A stretch of DNA of 64,000 nucleotides. Source: CAINDZ01 sp041908585. Its GTDB lineage: Bacteria; Krumholzibacteriota; Krumholzibacteriia; LZORAL124-64-63. Positions 1 through 8,232 of this stretch are shown here, piece after piece (position 1 is the first letter of the stretch; every line of letters starts with the position of its first letter). Position numbers and translations under genes: made by a program. Where the stretch lies: assembly GCA_041908585.1 (NCBI GenBank), contig JAYRFB010000236.1, positions 1 to 64,000 of the forward strand, given 5' to 3'. The notes beneath the pieces were generated by a model. It did no database searches. It was given only the letters and a program-made list of their open reading frames with translations, and was not told the origin of the DNA.

Positions 1-675
1 GCCGATCACGGCCGTGCCCTTCAGCGTGGCGCGCGTGACCGAGCGGAACTTGTCCAGCAGCAGGCGTTCCTCGGCGTCCTCCAGCGGCAGGTACCAGAGG
101 ATGCGGTCCACCAGCCGGCCGCCCTGCTCCAGGAAGAAGTACATCGCGTACAGCATGATGCCGAGCATGAACAGGAAGTTGAGCGTGCCGCTGGTGACCG
201 ACTGCAGGCCGCCGATCAGCAGCCGGCTGAGGAAGCCCACGGCCTGCCCGGCGCGGGTCAGGATATCGTCGCGGTACGGCTCCAGGTACTCGTAGAACGG
301 CAGGCCGCGCAGCCAGGATTCCAGCACGTCCGGCCGGTTCAGCTTGTCCTGCACCCAGGGGACGGCCGTCTCGCCCACCTTGACGGCCTCGGCCGCGACC
401 AGGCCCAGCAGGCCCGCCAGCGGCAGCAGCACCACCAGCACGACCAGCGCGATCACGGCCACGGCCGCGCCCTGCCGCCGCCCGCGGAAGACGCGCACCA
501 TGCGGCGGTACAGCGGCTGCGCCAGCGACGCGGCGATGCCCGCCAGCATCAGCGCCGTCAGGAACGGCCGGATCATCTTGAGGAACAGGATGCTGATGGC
601 GATGACCAGGGCCACCAGGAAGATGCGGCTGGTCAGCGGGGCGGCGGGCAGGGACTTGCCGGATTTGTTCCTCAA
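1..675 (-). CDS. AI-2E family transporter (UPF0118/PerM), C-terminus beyond window
   Basis: About 225 residues are visible and the gene runs off the left edge; the family is usually about 340-370 residues. Hydrophobic segments lie near residues 18-32 and 38-53 (a long pair around ILFLKMIRPFLTALMLAGI), 70-95 and about 160-185, the usual PerM pattern of paired N-terminal helices, a soluble stretch and further helices. Members are inner-membrane permeases proposed to export small molecules or act as antiporters; the substrate here is unknown. No ATG lies near the expected start. TTG at 675 is the best choice, but a GGAAGG stretch is about 20 bases upstream, so the start is uncertain. It follows the 2Fe-2S protein gene by about 28 bases, probably in one transcript. 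Confidence 0.8.
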   Translation of the reverse strand, partial: MRNKSGKSLPAAPLTSRIFLVALVIAISILFLKMIRPFLTALMLAGIAASLAQPLYRRMVRVFRGRRQGAAVAVIALVVLVVLLPLAGLLGLVAAEAVKVGETAVPWVQDKLNRPDVLESWLRGLPFYEYLEPYRDDILTRAGQAVGFLSRLLIGGLQSVTSGTLNFLFMLGIMLYAMYFFLEQGGRLVDRILWYLPLEDAEERLLLDKFRSVTRATLKGTAVIG

Positions 676-703
676 GATGATGTGCGCATGCGGGCGCCTT
701 CCG

Positions 704-994
704 TCAGCCGACCGCCTCGTCGAGGATCTTCTGCAGGTCCTCGCGCTCCACGCCGAACATCAGCTCGTTCTTCGGGTAGGACACGGCCACGACGCCCCGC
801 TCGCAGCCGCCCAGGCAGCCGCTGGCGAAGATGCGCACGCGCCCCTCCAGGCCCTGGTCGCGGGCCATCTGCTTCAGCTCTTCCCGCAGCTGCACGCCGC
901 CACGGTCCGCACAGCACGGCTTGGGCGATCCATCGGGGCGCTTGTTCGTGCAGACGAAGACCGCGGCGGGAAAGGGCGCGGGGAACTTGAGCAT
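704..994 (-). CDS. Thioredoxin-like [2Fe-2S] ferredoxin domain protein
   Basis: A 96-residue soluble protein. Cysteines sit at 15 (VFVCTN), 27-28 (KPCC), 60 and 64 (SGCLGGCERG). This is the pattern of the small thioredoxin-fold [2Fe-2S] proteins related to the NuoE C-terminal domain: VCxN, then PxCC followed by GG, then GCLGxCxxG, then a yP motif (here SYPKNELMFGV). Four of the cysteines would hold the cluster. It probably carries electrons; the partner is not shown. AAGGAG lies about 10 bases before the ATG. The next gene downstream is the AI-2E-type permease. Confidence 0.85.
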   Translation of the reverse strand: MLKFPAPFPAAVFVCTNKRPDGSPKPCCADRGGVQLREELKQMARDQGLEGRVRIFASGCLGGCERGVVAVSYPKNELMFGVEREDLQKILDEAVG

Positions 995-1454
995 GCGCGG
1001 ACGGCTCCTTCGGCAAGGGATTCCCGGATGACCCGTCCATCAATAGCACGATGCGCGCGAATCCGCACGCGCGAACGCGACAGCCGGGCACGAAGAGGCC
1101 GGGCCGGCATCCGGCGCCCCTCGCCCAAGGACGCCTTCAACCAACCCGGCCTGCTCCTCGTCGCCCTCTGTCGATCGCTGCACCTTATGTCGTCACCGGC
1201 CCGCAGGGGCCGGATCGAGTGCATCGGCGGCACCATCGAACAGGCAATAGAAGTTGCCAACATCATCGGACCGCATGCATGACCCAGGTTGTGTCAGGTG
1301 GTGCCGCCGATCACGTCCCTCTGCAGATCCTCCACCACCCCACAAAGGCCGAACGGGGGCCCCGTGGGGGGCACCCCGTTGTCGAAAATATGCGTGGTTT
1401 CCTGGTTGCGGACACAGGGGATCCACATGGGTGGATTTCCCGCTCACTGGGATC
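995..1454. other. 460-bp gap without a convincing gene
   Basis: Open frames here are short and compositionally poor, and none has a ribosome site or recognisable domain. The gap should hold the promoter of the 2Fe-2S gene and the 3' end of the asparaginase-like transcript. The only structure I see is a GC hairpin at 1352-1380 with AACGGGG/CCCCGTT arms, which could end the asparaginase-like transcript; it has no U-run. Confidence 0.5.
1352..1380 (-). terminator. Possible hairpin terminator below the asparaginase-like gene
   Basis: Arms AACGGGG (1352-1358) and CCCCGTT (1374-1380) are perfect complements; the loop can form a second GCCCC/GGGGC pairing. It is 75 bases below the stop at 1455. No T-run follows on the minus strand, so this is only a candidate. 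Confidence 0.3.
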
Positions 1455-1955
1455 TCAGGCCGGCGGCAGCTCCTCGAAGACCCCCTGCTGCCGGTTCTTG
1501 CGCACGTTGTCCCAGCGGAAGTGCCTGCCGTTCATGGCGATATAGACGCCGTGGGGCAGGCTCTGGGCGAACGCGAGCGCCCCTCCCAGGTTGAACAGGC
1601 CGTCCGAGGACCCGAAGGCGTACGGGATCATCGCCCCGGTCAGGACGATCACCTTCGGCAGCGCCGCCTGCCCGAGCAGGCGGGCGGTGACCTCCATGGT
1701 GTCGGTCCCGTGGGTGATGACGATGCGGTCGCGCGCGCAGGTGCGGCACTGTGCCAGGATGACCTGCCGGTCGTCGTCGGTCATCTCCAGCGAGTCGACC
1801 ATCATCAGCGTGCGGACCTCGACGTCGGCCAGGCTGCGCCCGAGCTTCAGCATCTCGGCCATGTGCGTGTCCTTGAAGTACAGCGAGCCGTCGCGCTCGT
1901 TGTACTCCTTGTCGAACGTGCCGCCGGTGACGAACAGGCGGATCGGCTCGGTCAT
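1455..1955 (-). CDS. Short asparaginase N-terminal-domain protein
   Basis: 166 residues, about half of a classical L-asparaginase (about 330). It matches only the N-terminal catalytic domain: TGGTFDK at 10-16 carries the first catalytic Thr (T13), and THGTDTM at 81-87 carries the second Thr and Asp (T84, D85). VIVLTGAMIP and a GLFNLGGAL stretch follow in the expected order. The C-terminal domain that completes the active site is absent and the frame closes normally, so this is a genuine single-domain member, not an obvious break. Whether it hydrolyses asparagine is unknown. The start ATG follows GGACC, about 33 bases after the HAD-like gene. Confidence 0.8.
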   Translation of the reverse strand: MTEPIRLFVTGGTFDKEYNERDGSLYFKDTHMAEMLKLGRSLADVEVRTLMMVDSLEMTDDDRQVILAQCRTCARDRIVITHGTDTMEVTARLLGQAALPKVIVLTGAMIPYAFGSSDGLFNLGGALAFAQSLPHGVYIAMNGRHFRWDNVRKNRQQGVFEELPPA

Positions 1956-1988
1956 GCGCGGTCCTTTCGCGGGGCCGGGAAGAACGGG

Positions 1989-2636
1989 TCAGAACAGGAC
2001 GATGACGGCGCGGCGGCCGGTCAGGTCCGGGTGCTCCCACAGCCACAGGCGGTACGGGAAGCCGTCGTCGCGGCGCCAGGCCGCCACCACCTGGCCGCCC
2101 GACTGGGGCCCGATGTCGGCCGGCTCGGGCATCGCCGTGATGGTCAGGTGGTGGAAGGCGGTCAGGAAATCGCCGGCGGACTGCCGCCGAAGGATGTGCA
2201 CCATGTAGGCGATCATGCCGGCGTTGACCGGACGCGCCTCCTGGTTGACCAGGATCGAGACGACGCGGTCCGTGTCCGCGCCCACGTCCGAACGCAAGCG
2301 GTCGCCGACCGCCAGCGAGCGCTCGCTGCCCGCCCCCAGCTCCGCCAGGACCCGGCCGTAGGGCTTGCCCACGGGCTCGTGCAGGTCGGCGTAGATCCGG
2401 ACCACATGCGGCAGGATCTCGTGCGCGCCCAGCTGGTGCCGGGCCTCGACGGCCGTGTCGCCCGTGGTCACGACGTGCCGGAACTCGCGCGCCAGTTCGG
2501 GCAGGTAGACATCGCAGCCCGGCAGCGGGACCGGCTTGCCGGTGTGAAGATCAACGAAGACAAGCGTCCCGGCCATGTCCCACATCAGCAGCCCGCCCGG
2601 GGCGGCCTCGGTTGAAAGTCCGTTATCGCTTGTCAT
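1989..2636 (-). CDS. HAD-superfamily-like protein with altered motif I
   Basis: 215 residues from the ATG at 2636, which has GGAAAG 7 bases upstream; a second in-frame ATG at 2651 is less well placed. HAD motifs appear in order: motif I WDMAGTLV (nucleophile D20; the usual second Asp is Ala22), motif II VVTTGD (T57/T58), motif III Lys (GKPYGR, K91), motif IV GDRLRSDVGAD (D112, D117). The D-to-A change at the +2 general acid/base suggests a slow phosphatase, another reaction or a non-catalytic role. It lies just upstream of the asparaginase-like gene and is probably co-transcribed with it. The substrate is unknown. Confidence 0.6.
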   Translation of the reverse strand: MTSDNGLSTEAAPGGLLMWDMAGTLVFVDLHTGKPVPLPGCDVYLPELAREFRHVVTTGDTAVEARHQLGAHEILPHVVRIYADLHEPVGKPYGRVLAELGAGSERSLAVGDRLRSDVGADTDRVVSILVNQEARPVNAGMIAYMVHILRRQSAGDFLTAFHHLTITAMPEPADIGPQSGGQVVAAWRRDDGFPYRLWLWEHPDLTGRRAVIVLF

Positions 2637-2749
2637 GCCTGCACTTTCCATTCGGCTGGCCGGCCGGACCGCTCTTTGCTAGGGTGTTCCCCGGGGGGAT
2701 GCCATGCCGACGGCAGGCCGCGCAGGTCCGCTGCCGGTCCGGGCGCAAC

Positions 2750-2755
2750 TATAAT
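2750..2755 (+). promoter_or_regulatory. Perfect TATAAT -10 box before the barrel gene
   Basis: TATAAT stands in an otherwise GC-rich gap, 43 bases before the ATG at 2798. The -35 position 17 bases upstream reads TCCGCT, so the -35 element is weak or absent. Confidence 0.45.
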
Positions 2756-2797
2756 ACCCCATCCGCCCGCAACAACCAGTTCGGGGAGGGAATGACC

Positions 2798-3751
2798 ATG
2801 TCCAAGCCTTGTGGGCACCGGTGTGCCCTGGTCCTGGCCGCGCTCGCCATCCTGCCGGCCCTGGCCGCCGCGCCGGCCGCGGCCGAAGAACTCGAGGGCC
2901 TGCTCGAGGACGTGACCGGCCAGTACGCCCAGGCGTACCTGGCGCCGTTCACGCACTCGTTCGGGCCGAACCTCAACGGCGGCATCTTCCACACGGCCGC
3001 CATCCCGCGCTCGCGCCTGACCATCGACTTCGGCGTGAAGGTGACCGCGACGCACCTTGCCGAGGAGGACCAGACCTTCCAGAAGGTCATCGAGAATGTC
3101 GATCTCTCGGACTATGACGACAGCTTCGCGCCCGGCACCACCGGCGACATCGTGATGAGCGGCCCGACCATCTTCGGCAACGACGAGACTCCCGGCACGG
3201 TCGCCGGCTACGTCGGCGGCGTGGAGGTCTTCAGCCAGGACACCATCGAGGGCCTGGTCGACACGCGCTATTCGCCGATGGTGGTGCCCCAGGCCAGCGT
3301 CGGCGGCGTCGCCGGCTTCCGCGGCACGGTGCGCTGGCTGCCGGAGATCGACCTGGGCGACGTGGGCAAGACGAAGGTCTTCGGCTACGGCCTGCAGTGG
3401 AGCGTCAACTCCGTGGCGCCGACGCTGCCGGTGGACGTCATGGTCGGCTTCTTCAACCAGACCGTCGAGGTCGGTTCGCTGATCGAGACCGACGCCAGCA
3501 GCATGTTCGTGGCCGCCAGCAAGGCCTTCGCGCTGGCCACGGTCTACGCGGGGTATGCCAAGGAAGACTCCGAGACGGACATTGCCTACACCTACAGCGG
3601 CGACGACAGCGAGGTCGCCTTCACCGTCGAGGGAAGCCAGGAGAGCCGCTTCACGGTCGGCGCCACGCTCAACGTGCTGGCGAAGCTGAACGTCGAGATG
3701 GGCCATGGCGACCTGACCACCTACACCGCGGGCCTGATGTTCGGGTTCTGA
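2798..3751 (+). CDS. Exported outer-membrane barrel-like protein (DUF6588-like)
   Basis: 317 residues. The ATG at 2798 has GGGGAGGG 7 bases upstream; the ATG at 2792 is too close to it. A signal peptide (hydrophobic 10-27, cleavage near AAA-EEL at about 29) precedes a mature part rich in short alternating hydrophobic strands with Gly and aromatic residues. It ends in ...TYTAGLMFGF, with the C-terminal aromatic typical of outer-membrane barrels. The N-terminal QYAQAYLAPFTHSFGPNLNGG resembles what I recall of the DUF6588 family (unverified). It is probably an outer-membrane protein; its function is unknown. A lipoprotein gene follows 26 bases downstream on the same strand. Confidence 0.6.
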   Translation: MSKPCGHRCALVLAALAILPALAAAPAAAEELEGLLEDVTGQYAQAYLAPFTHSFGPNLNGGIFHTAAIPRSRLTIDFGVKVTATHLAEEDQTFQKVIENVDLSDYDDSFAPGTTGDIVMSGPTIFGNDETPGTVAGYVGGVEVFSQDTIEGLVDTRYSPMVVPQASVGGVAGFRGTVRWLPEIDLGDVGKTKVFGYGLQWSVNSVAPTLPVDVMVGFFNQTVEVGSLIETDASSMFVAASKAFALATVYAGYAKEDSETDIAYTYSGDDSEVAFTVEGSQESRFTVGATLNVLAKLNVEMGHGDLTTYTAGLMFGF

Positions 3752-3777
3752 GCCCGGTCCGGCGAAAGGGAGACGAC

Positions 3778-4464
3778 ATGAACAGCATTCGCGCATTCCT
3801 TCGCGGCCGCGGCGCCACCGCGCTGCTGCTGATGATGATCACGGCGGCCCTGCTGGCGCTGGGCGGCTGCGAGAGCGACGCCACGGCGCCGCAGGATCCC
3901 GCGCCCGAGCTGAGCGAGGGCGATGCCGCCGCGCAGGCGGGCCTCATTGCGATGGCGATCGTCGACGTGGGCCCCGAGGTGATCACGTTCAGCGAGTCGG
4001 GCAAGACGGTCTACAGCCGGACCTTCGTCGGCGACGTCAACGGCACCGTCTACCTGGACTTCCGGCTGGGCGGCCCCAGCGGCCCGTCGGCCACCTGGGC
4101 CACCGGCACCTGGGCGCGGCTGTACACGGGCGCCGAGGAGCCGCTGGTCATCACCATCGGCGAGAACGGCGGCTCGGCGGAGCTGGGGCTGGACATCAAT
4201 GCCGACCTGAACCGCGGCGCCGGCACGGCCGTCGTCAACGGCGGCGGCACCTTCAGCACCGGCCCCTACGCGGCGACGTTCACCTTCGACGACCTGGCCG
4301 TGGCTGCGGACGACTACCCGGGCGGCGGCTCGATGACGTTCACCGGCGGCGGCTTCGTGATGACCGTGACCTTCAACGGCACGAACGTCGCGACGATCAC
4401 GGTGGAGGGCCACGGGACGTGGTTCGTGAACCTGGACACGGGCGAGGTCTCGCAGAACGTGTAG
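3778..4464 (+). CDS. Putative lipoprotein, Gly/Thr-rich
   Basis: 228 residues with a type II signal peptide: hydrophobic 13-28, then LGGC with the lipidated Cys at 31. The mature part is rich in Gly, Thr, Val and Phe in short beta-strand-like stretches (GGGTFSTGPYAATFTF, GGSMTFTGGGFVMTV), suggesting a beta-sandwich exposed in the periplasm. I recognise no family. AAAGGGAGA lies just before the ATG. It is probably co-transcribed with the barrel gene 26 bases upstream, and a strong hairpin closes the unit at 4505-4533. Confidence 0.6.
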   Translation: MNSIRAFLRGRGATALLLMMITAALLALGGCESDATAPQDPAPELSEGDAAAQAGLIAMAIVDVGPEVITFSESGKTVYSRTFVGDVNGTVYLDFRLGGPSGPSATWATGTWARLYTGAEEPLVITIGENGGSAELGLDINADLNRGAGTAVVNGGGTFSTGPYAATFTFDDLAVAADDYPGGGSMTFTGGGFVMTVTFNGTNVATITVEGHGTWFVNLDTGEVSQNV

Positions 4465-4504
4465 TGCGGCGGCCCATGGAGCCAGGAAGACTCCACGAAA
4501 GCAG

Positions 4505-4533
4505 GGAAGGGGACCCCTCCGGGGTCCCCTTCC
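4505..4533 (+). terminator. Hairpin terminator after the lipoprotein gene
   Basis: Perfect 13-bp stem GGAAGGGGACCCC (4505-4517) and GGGGTCCCCTTCC (4521-4533) with a 3-base loop. No T-run follows. Confidence 0.65.
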
Positions 4534-4802
4534 GCATCTCCGCTGCCACGTCCCGGGCTCCAGCCCGGTTCCTTCCCTTGCCCGGACCGGACCCGGTCGA
4601 ACGACCGAGAGTCGCTGATCCAGCCTGGAGCCTGCGCCCGACACGACTTTGCGCTGCCCGTGATTAGGGCAGGCGGTCGGTCCCGGGCGGGTGACCGTAG
4701 CCGTGGCCATCCGCTTCTGCCGCTCGGTGCGCGGACGCGCCGGGCCCAAAGGGGCCCCGGCGCGGAGCCGCAACGTTCGCCATGATCCGCCCAACGGCGC
4801 AC

Positions 4803-4831
4803 GCGCGCAAGCACGAACGTCGCTTGCGCGC
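4803..4831 (-). terminator. Hairpin terminator below the chemoreceptor gene
   Basis: Perfect 10-bp stem GCGCGCAAGC (4803-4812) and GCTTGCGCGC (4822-4831) with a 9-base loop, 15 bases below the stop codon at 4846. No U-run on the minus strand. Confidence 0.6.
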
Positions 4832-4845
4832 ACATGGCGCACCGT

Positions 4846-6270
4846 TCAGCAGCGCTGGCCGCCGAGGATGCCTTCCAGCGTGCAGACGACGCCCTGCAGG
4901 TCCTCCGCCAGCGCCGTCATCTCGCGGCTGGCCGCCGCCGACTCCTCGGCGCGGGCCGAGTTCGCCTCGGTCACGCTGCCGATCTGGCCGACGGCGCCGT
5001 TGATCTGCTGCAGGCCGCCCGCCTGCTCGGCCGCCGAGCGGCTCATCGAGCCGACCAGGTCGGCCGCCGTGCGAACGCGACCGCCGATCTCGTCGAGGAT
5101 CGTCGCCACGTCGACGGCCACCGCCACGCCGTGGTCGGCGTTCGCGCGCGACTCGTCCAGCAGGCCCGCCGTCGAGCGCGCGGCCTCGGCGCTGCGCTGC
5201 GCCAGGTTGCGCACCTCCTCGGCCACCACGGCGAAGCCGCGCCCGGCGTCGCCGGCGCGCGCGGCCTCCACCGCGGCGTTGAGCGCCAGCAGGTTCGTCT
5301 GGAACGCGATCTCGTCGATCGTGGTGATGATCTTCGAGGTCTCGTCGGCCGAGCCCTTGATGCGACCGATCGCCGTCTCCATGCGCGCCATCGCCTCGTG
5401 AGCGCGGCCGGCCGCCTCGCTCGACTCGGCCGCCTCCCGGCTGGCCTGTCCGGCGCTCTCGGCCGTCCGCGTGGTCTGCGCCGACAGCTCCGCCAGGGAG
5501 GCCGTGGTCTGCTCCAGCGCCGAGGCCTGGCTGGAGGTGCCGTCGCTGAGCGATTCGCTGGCCTCGGAGATGGACCGTGCGCTGAGCGACAGCTTGCGGC
5601 TGCCGGCGCCCAGCGCCTGCACCACGCCGGCCAGCGGCGACGTGATGATGCGCGACAGCAGCAGCCAGGTGATCCCGGCCAGCACGCAGATGCCCACCAG
5701 GCTGATGCCGGCCGCCACCAGCGCCAGCCGCCGGGAGGCGCGTACCTGCTGCGCCTCGCGCTCGGCGGCACCGGCAGCCAGGCTCTCGGCCAGCCGCCGC
5801 GCCGTCTCGTCGGCGACCGCGGTCGAGACGCCGATCTCCATGCGCCCGACCGCGCTGCCGTCGAAGGCCAGGTCGTGCCGGTAGGCCTGAACCGAGCCGT
5901 CGGCCTTCTTCTCGGGCACCAGGGGCGAGCCATCGGCCCCGTAGAAGTTCACCCAGGCGATGTCCGGGTCCTTGGTCGCCACGGCCGCCAGGTTCTCCAG
6001 CGCCGCGAAATCGTAGCCGATGATGTACATGGCGGCGATCTCGGACAGCAGCCCCGCGAGGGACCGCTCCTTCTCTTCCAGCTGGCTGCGGAGCTGCGCC
6101 ACCTGCTCCTGCCCTATCGTCGCCAGCAGTCCCTCCACGCCGGCAGCCTGCTCATCCAGGCTGCGCCGCGACTGCAGCACCGACGTCACGCCGGTGCCGG
6201 CCTGGATCACCAGGATCGACGCGACGATGGCGACGAGGAACTTGGCGGTCACGCCCATGCGATCGAACAT
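4846..6270 (-). CDS. Methyl-accepting chemotaxis protein
   Basis: 474 residues. A membrane helix at about 11-27, a periplasmic domain of about 150 residues, a second helix at 182-205, then a long Ala/Ser/Glu-rich coiled coil. The conserved hairpin tip that contacts CheA/CheW lies around residues 318-362 (IDEIAFQTNLLALNAAVEAAR, GRGFAVVAEEVRNLAQRSAEAA). No C-terminal CheR-tethering pentapeptide is present (it ends GGQRC) and a HAMP linker is not obvious. It lies 75 bases below a PhnD-like periplasmic binding protein gene in the same direction, so the receptor may sense ligand through that protein. No other che genes are in the window. Confidence 0.93.
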   Translation of the reverse strand: MFDRMGVTAKFLVAIVASILVIQAGTGVTSVLQSRRSLDEQAAGVEGLLATIGQEQVAQLRSQLEEKERSLAGLLSEIAAMYIIGYDFAALENLAAVATKDPDIAWVNFYGADGSPLVPEKKADGSVQAYRHDLAFDGSAVGRMEIGVSTAVADETARRLAESLAAGAAEREAQQVRASRRLALVAAGISLVGICVLAGITWLLLSRIITSPLAGVVQALGAGSRKLSLSARSISEASESLSDGTSSQASALEQTTASLAELSAQTTRTAESAGQASREAAESSEAAGRAHEAMARMETAIGRIKGSADETSKIITTIDEIAFQTNLLALNAAVEAARAGDAGRGFAVVAEEVRNLAQRSAEAARSTAGLLDESRANADHGVAVAVDVATILDEIGGRVRTAADLVGSMSRSAAEQAGGLQQINGAVGQIGSVTEANSARAEESAAASREMTALAEDLQGVVCTLEGILGGQRC

Positions 6271-6345
6271 CGGATGACCTCTCGTGCTTGCGGCGGCGCC
6301 GCGGATCGGCGCCGCCGGTGACAGGATGCGGACTCGGCGAGCGGC

Positions 6346-7239
6346 CTACTGCACGTCGGCGAACGCGCCGTACCTGATCGTCTTCAGGCAGTCGCGCACC
6401 GGGCCGTAGTCCAGCGGGTCCACCCAGCCGGCGATGCCCGCCGCCTTGGCCGCCTCGTCGGTCGGCTTGAGGGCCTTCAGCGCCCCGGCCACCTTCTGCA
6501 CCATCGCCGGGTCCGCCTTGGCCACGGCCGCCAGCGGCCACTCGGGGTAGAGCTGCGTCGAGTGCAGGTACGGGAACGAGTCCTTCACCTGGTTCAGCAC
6601 GCGCACGTCGGCCAGCTTGATGGTGCCGGCGGCGGCCATGCTCTCGAGCACGTCGCTGCGCACGGTGCCGGCGTCGGCCGCGCCGTTGATCACCGACAGC
6701 ACGACGTTGTCCTGCTTCTTGCCCACCAGGACCTCGGCGCAGTCCTTGTCGGGGTCGATGCCGTTCTCCAGCAGCAGGCGCCAAGCCATCTGCCCGCCGC
6801 CGAACGACGAGCGCTCGGTGACCATGAACTTCCGGCCCTTGAGGTCGGCCAGCGCCTTGATCGGGCTGTCGGCCTTGACCAGGATGACGCCGCCGAACTG
6901 CGTCATGGTCTTGCCGTCCTGCAGGTTGGCCATCGTCAGCACGGCCTTGACGCCCTGCGTCTTCTCCAACTCGGCGTAGAAGGCGGAGTTCGCCAGCACC
7001 AGGTCGACCTGGCCGGCGGCGACGGCCGGCTCGACGGCCTCGAACTTCAGCGGCACGATGGTCACCTTGTCGCCGATCTTCCCGGTCAGGTAGGCGGCGG
7101 TGGCGCCCCACTGCTTCATGCACTCGGGCGCGCCGCGGTTGGCCAGCACGCCGAGCTTCACCTCGGCCACGGCCGCCCCGGGCAGCGCGACGGCGCACAC
7201 GAACACCAGGGCCAGGATCGCCATCATCGTCTTCCTCAT
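6346..7239 (-). CDS. PhnD-like phosphate/phosphonate-type periplasmic binding protein
   Basis: 297 residues from the ATG at 7239, preceded by GAGGTGA; an in-frame extension upstream has no support. The signal peptide is MRKTMMAILALVF..., with cleavage near AVA-EVKLG at 25. The mature part has the two-lobe PhnD-type features: KLGVLANRG at the start, FEAVEPAVAAGQVDLVLANSAFYAEL, ILVKADSPIKALADLKGRK and a C-terminal VDPLDYGPVRDCLKTIRYG. The family binds phosphonate, phosphite or other small oxyanions for ABC import, but no permease or ATPase gene is nearby. The adjacent gene is a chemoreceptor, which argues for a sensory rather than a transport job (inference). Confidence 0.8.
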   Translation of the reverse strand: MRKTMMAILALVFVCAVALPGAAVAEVKLGVLANRGAPECMKQWGATAAYLTGKIGDKVTIVPLKFEAVEPAVAAGQVDLVLANSAFYAELEKTQGVKAVLTMANLQDGKTMTQFGGVILVKADSPIKALADLKGRKFMVTERSSFGGGQMAWRLLLENGIDPDKDCAEVLVGKKQDNVVLSVINGAADAGTVRSDVLESMAAAGTIKLADVRVLNQVKDSFPYLHSTQLYPEWPLAAVAKADPAMVQKVAGALKALKPTDEAAKAAGIAGWVDPLDYGPVRDCLKTIRYGAFADVQ

Positions 7240-7483
7240 CGTGGTCACCTCGCCGGACTCACGTTCCCCCACCCGCAGCATCCCCCGGAATCGGCAGTGC
7301 GGGGCCTGCCGAACCCGTATTCTCATCGACTTTGTCGGACATGCGCTTAAGGGATATTCGGTGTCGATATCAGGGTCATCCTCAAGGCCCGGCCGCCATT
7401 TGCCAGAAGCGCCTGGCGGTGATAGGCTTGCGCTCGTCGCAAATGCCCCTGGCCCTCTCCTTCGAACAGGACGCGGTCCGCCG

Positions 7484-8134
7484 ATGCGCCGTTCCTTCCC
7501 GCTGACGATCTTCCTGGTCGGCCTGTGGCTGCCGCTTTGCGCGGGGGCCCAGACTTCGGGTACCACTGCGGCCGCCCTGGATGTCGTGCCCGCGGGCGGC
7601 GGCCGCGTGGTCGTCGATGTGGGCTGGATCGCGCCGCTGGGTGACCTGGAGGATGGGCTGGACGCGACACCGACCGGCGCCGGCGCGCGGCCGGGCTTCG
7701 AGGTCGGGCTGGAATGGCGCTTCGCGCTGTCACGCCGATGGTCGCTGGCGCCGACCGGGCACTTCCTGGGCTACGGGGACGCGACCGGGCTGGGCGCGAA
7801 CGGCGACCTGAGCCTGTCCGCCTCGTCGCTGCGCTACGCGGCCGAGGTGATGTTCGGGACCGATCGCCCCGGCACACAGTGGTTCGTGGCCGTGGCCCCC
7901 GCGTACGTGCGCAGCCTGCTGGACGGACCGGGCAAGGACCACCTCACGCTGGTGGACGACAGCCGGGGCGGCTGGGGCCTGTCGGCACGGGCCGGCCTGC
8001 GGTTCGGCGACACCGAGCTGAGCCTGCTCTATCACCTGAACCGCTTCGAGTCGTTCGGCTTCTTCGATGACGGGCACCAGAAGTCGTACAACTGGGACAC
8101 GGTCGGGCTGAGGCTGGGCTGGCGCCTGCCCTGA
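7484..8134 (+). CDS. Exported outer-membrane beta-barrel-like protein
   Basis: 216 residues from the ATG at 7484. A signal peptide (FPLTIFLVGLWLPLCAGA, cleavage near 22) is followed by alternating strands with Gly and aromatic residues, ending in an amphipathic strand TVGLRLGWRLP. It looks like a small 8- to 10-stranded barrel of the OmpA/OmpW type, but I recognise no family signature. It is transcribed divergently from the PhnD-like gene across about 245 bases. A strong hairpin follows at 8153-8191. Confidence 0.55.
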   Translation: MRRSFPLTIFLVGLWLPLCAGAQTSGTTAAALDVVPAGGGRVVVDVGWIAPLGDLEDGLDATPTGAGARPGFEVGLEWRFALSRRWSLAPTGHFLGYGDATGLGANGDLSLSASSLRYAAEVMFGTDRPGTQWFVAVAPAYVRSLLDGPGKDHLTLVDDSRGGWGLSARAGLRFGDTELSLLYHLNRFESFGFFDDGHQKSYNWDTVGLRLGWRLP

Positions 8135-8152
8135 GAGCCGGGCCCTGCATGT

Positions 8153-8191
8153 GACGAGCCGCCGGTCCCGGTCCGGGATCGGCGGCTCGTC
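8153..8191. terminator. Strong bidirectional hairpin between convergent genes
   Basis: Perfect 12-bp stem GACGAGCCGCCG (8153-8164) and CGGCGGCTCGTC (8180-8191). An inner TCCCG/CGGGA stem and a GTC loop continue it. It serves the barrel gene (+, ends 8134) and the FnIII gene (-, ends 8233). No U-run. Confidence 0.7.
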
Positions 8192-8232
8192 CTGTGTCGT
8201 GGCCCGCGGCGGGACCCTCTGTCGACGGGCCG

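Larger units (their letters stand above)
4465..4845. other. 380-bp convergent gap holding only hairpins
   Basis: The gap lies between the lipoprotein gene (+) and the chemoreceptor gene (-). It contains the hairpins at 4505-4533 and 4803-4831 and a third, bulged one at 4737-4763 (GCGCCGGGCCC paired with GGGCCCCGGCGC). I see no gene. Confidence 0.6.

Noticed and set aside
1193..1447. 84-codon open frame in the first large gap
   Set aside because: No ribosome site, odd composition (His/Pro/Gly/Arg) and no resemblance to known proteins.
2655..2690. Sigma-54 promoter near CTTTGCT before the barrel gene
   Set aside because: The expected TGGC is not found at the required distance upstream of TTGC.
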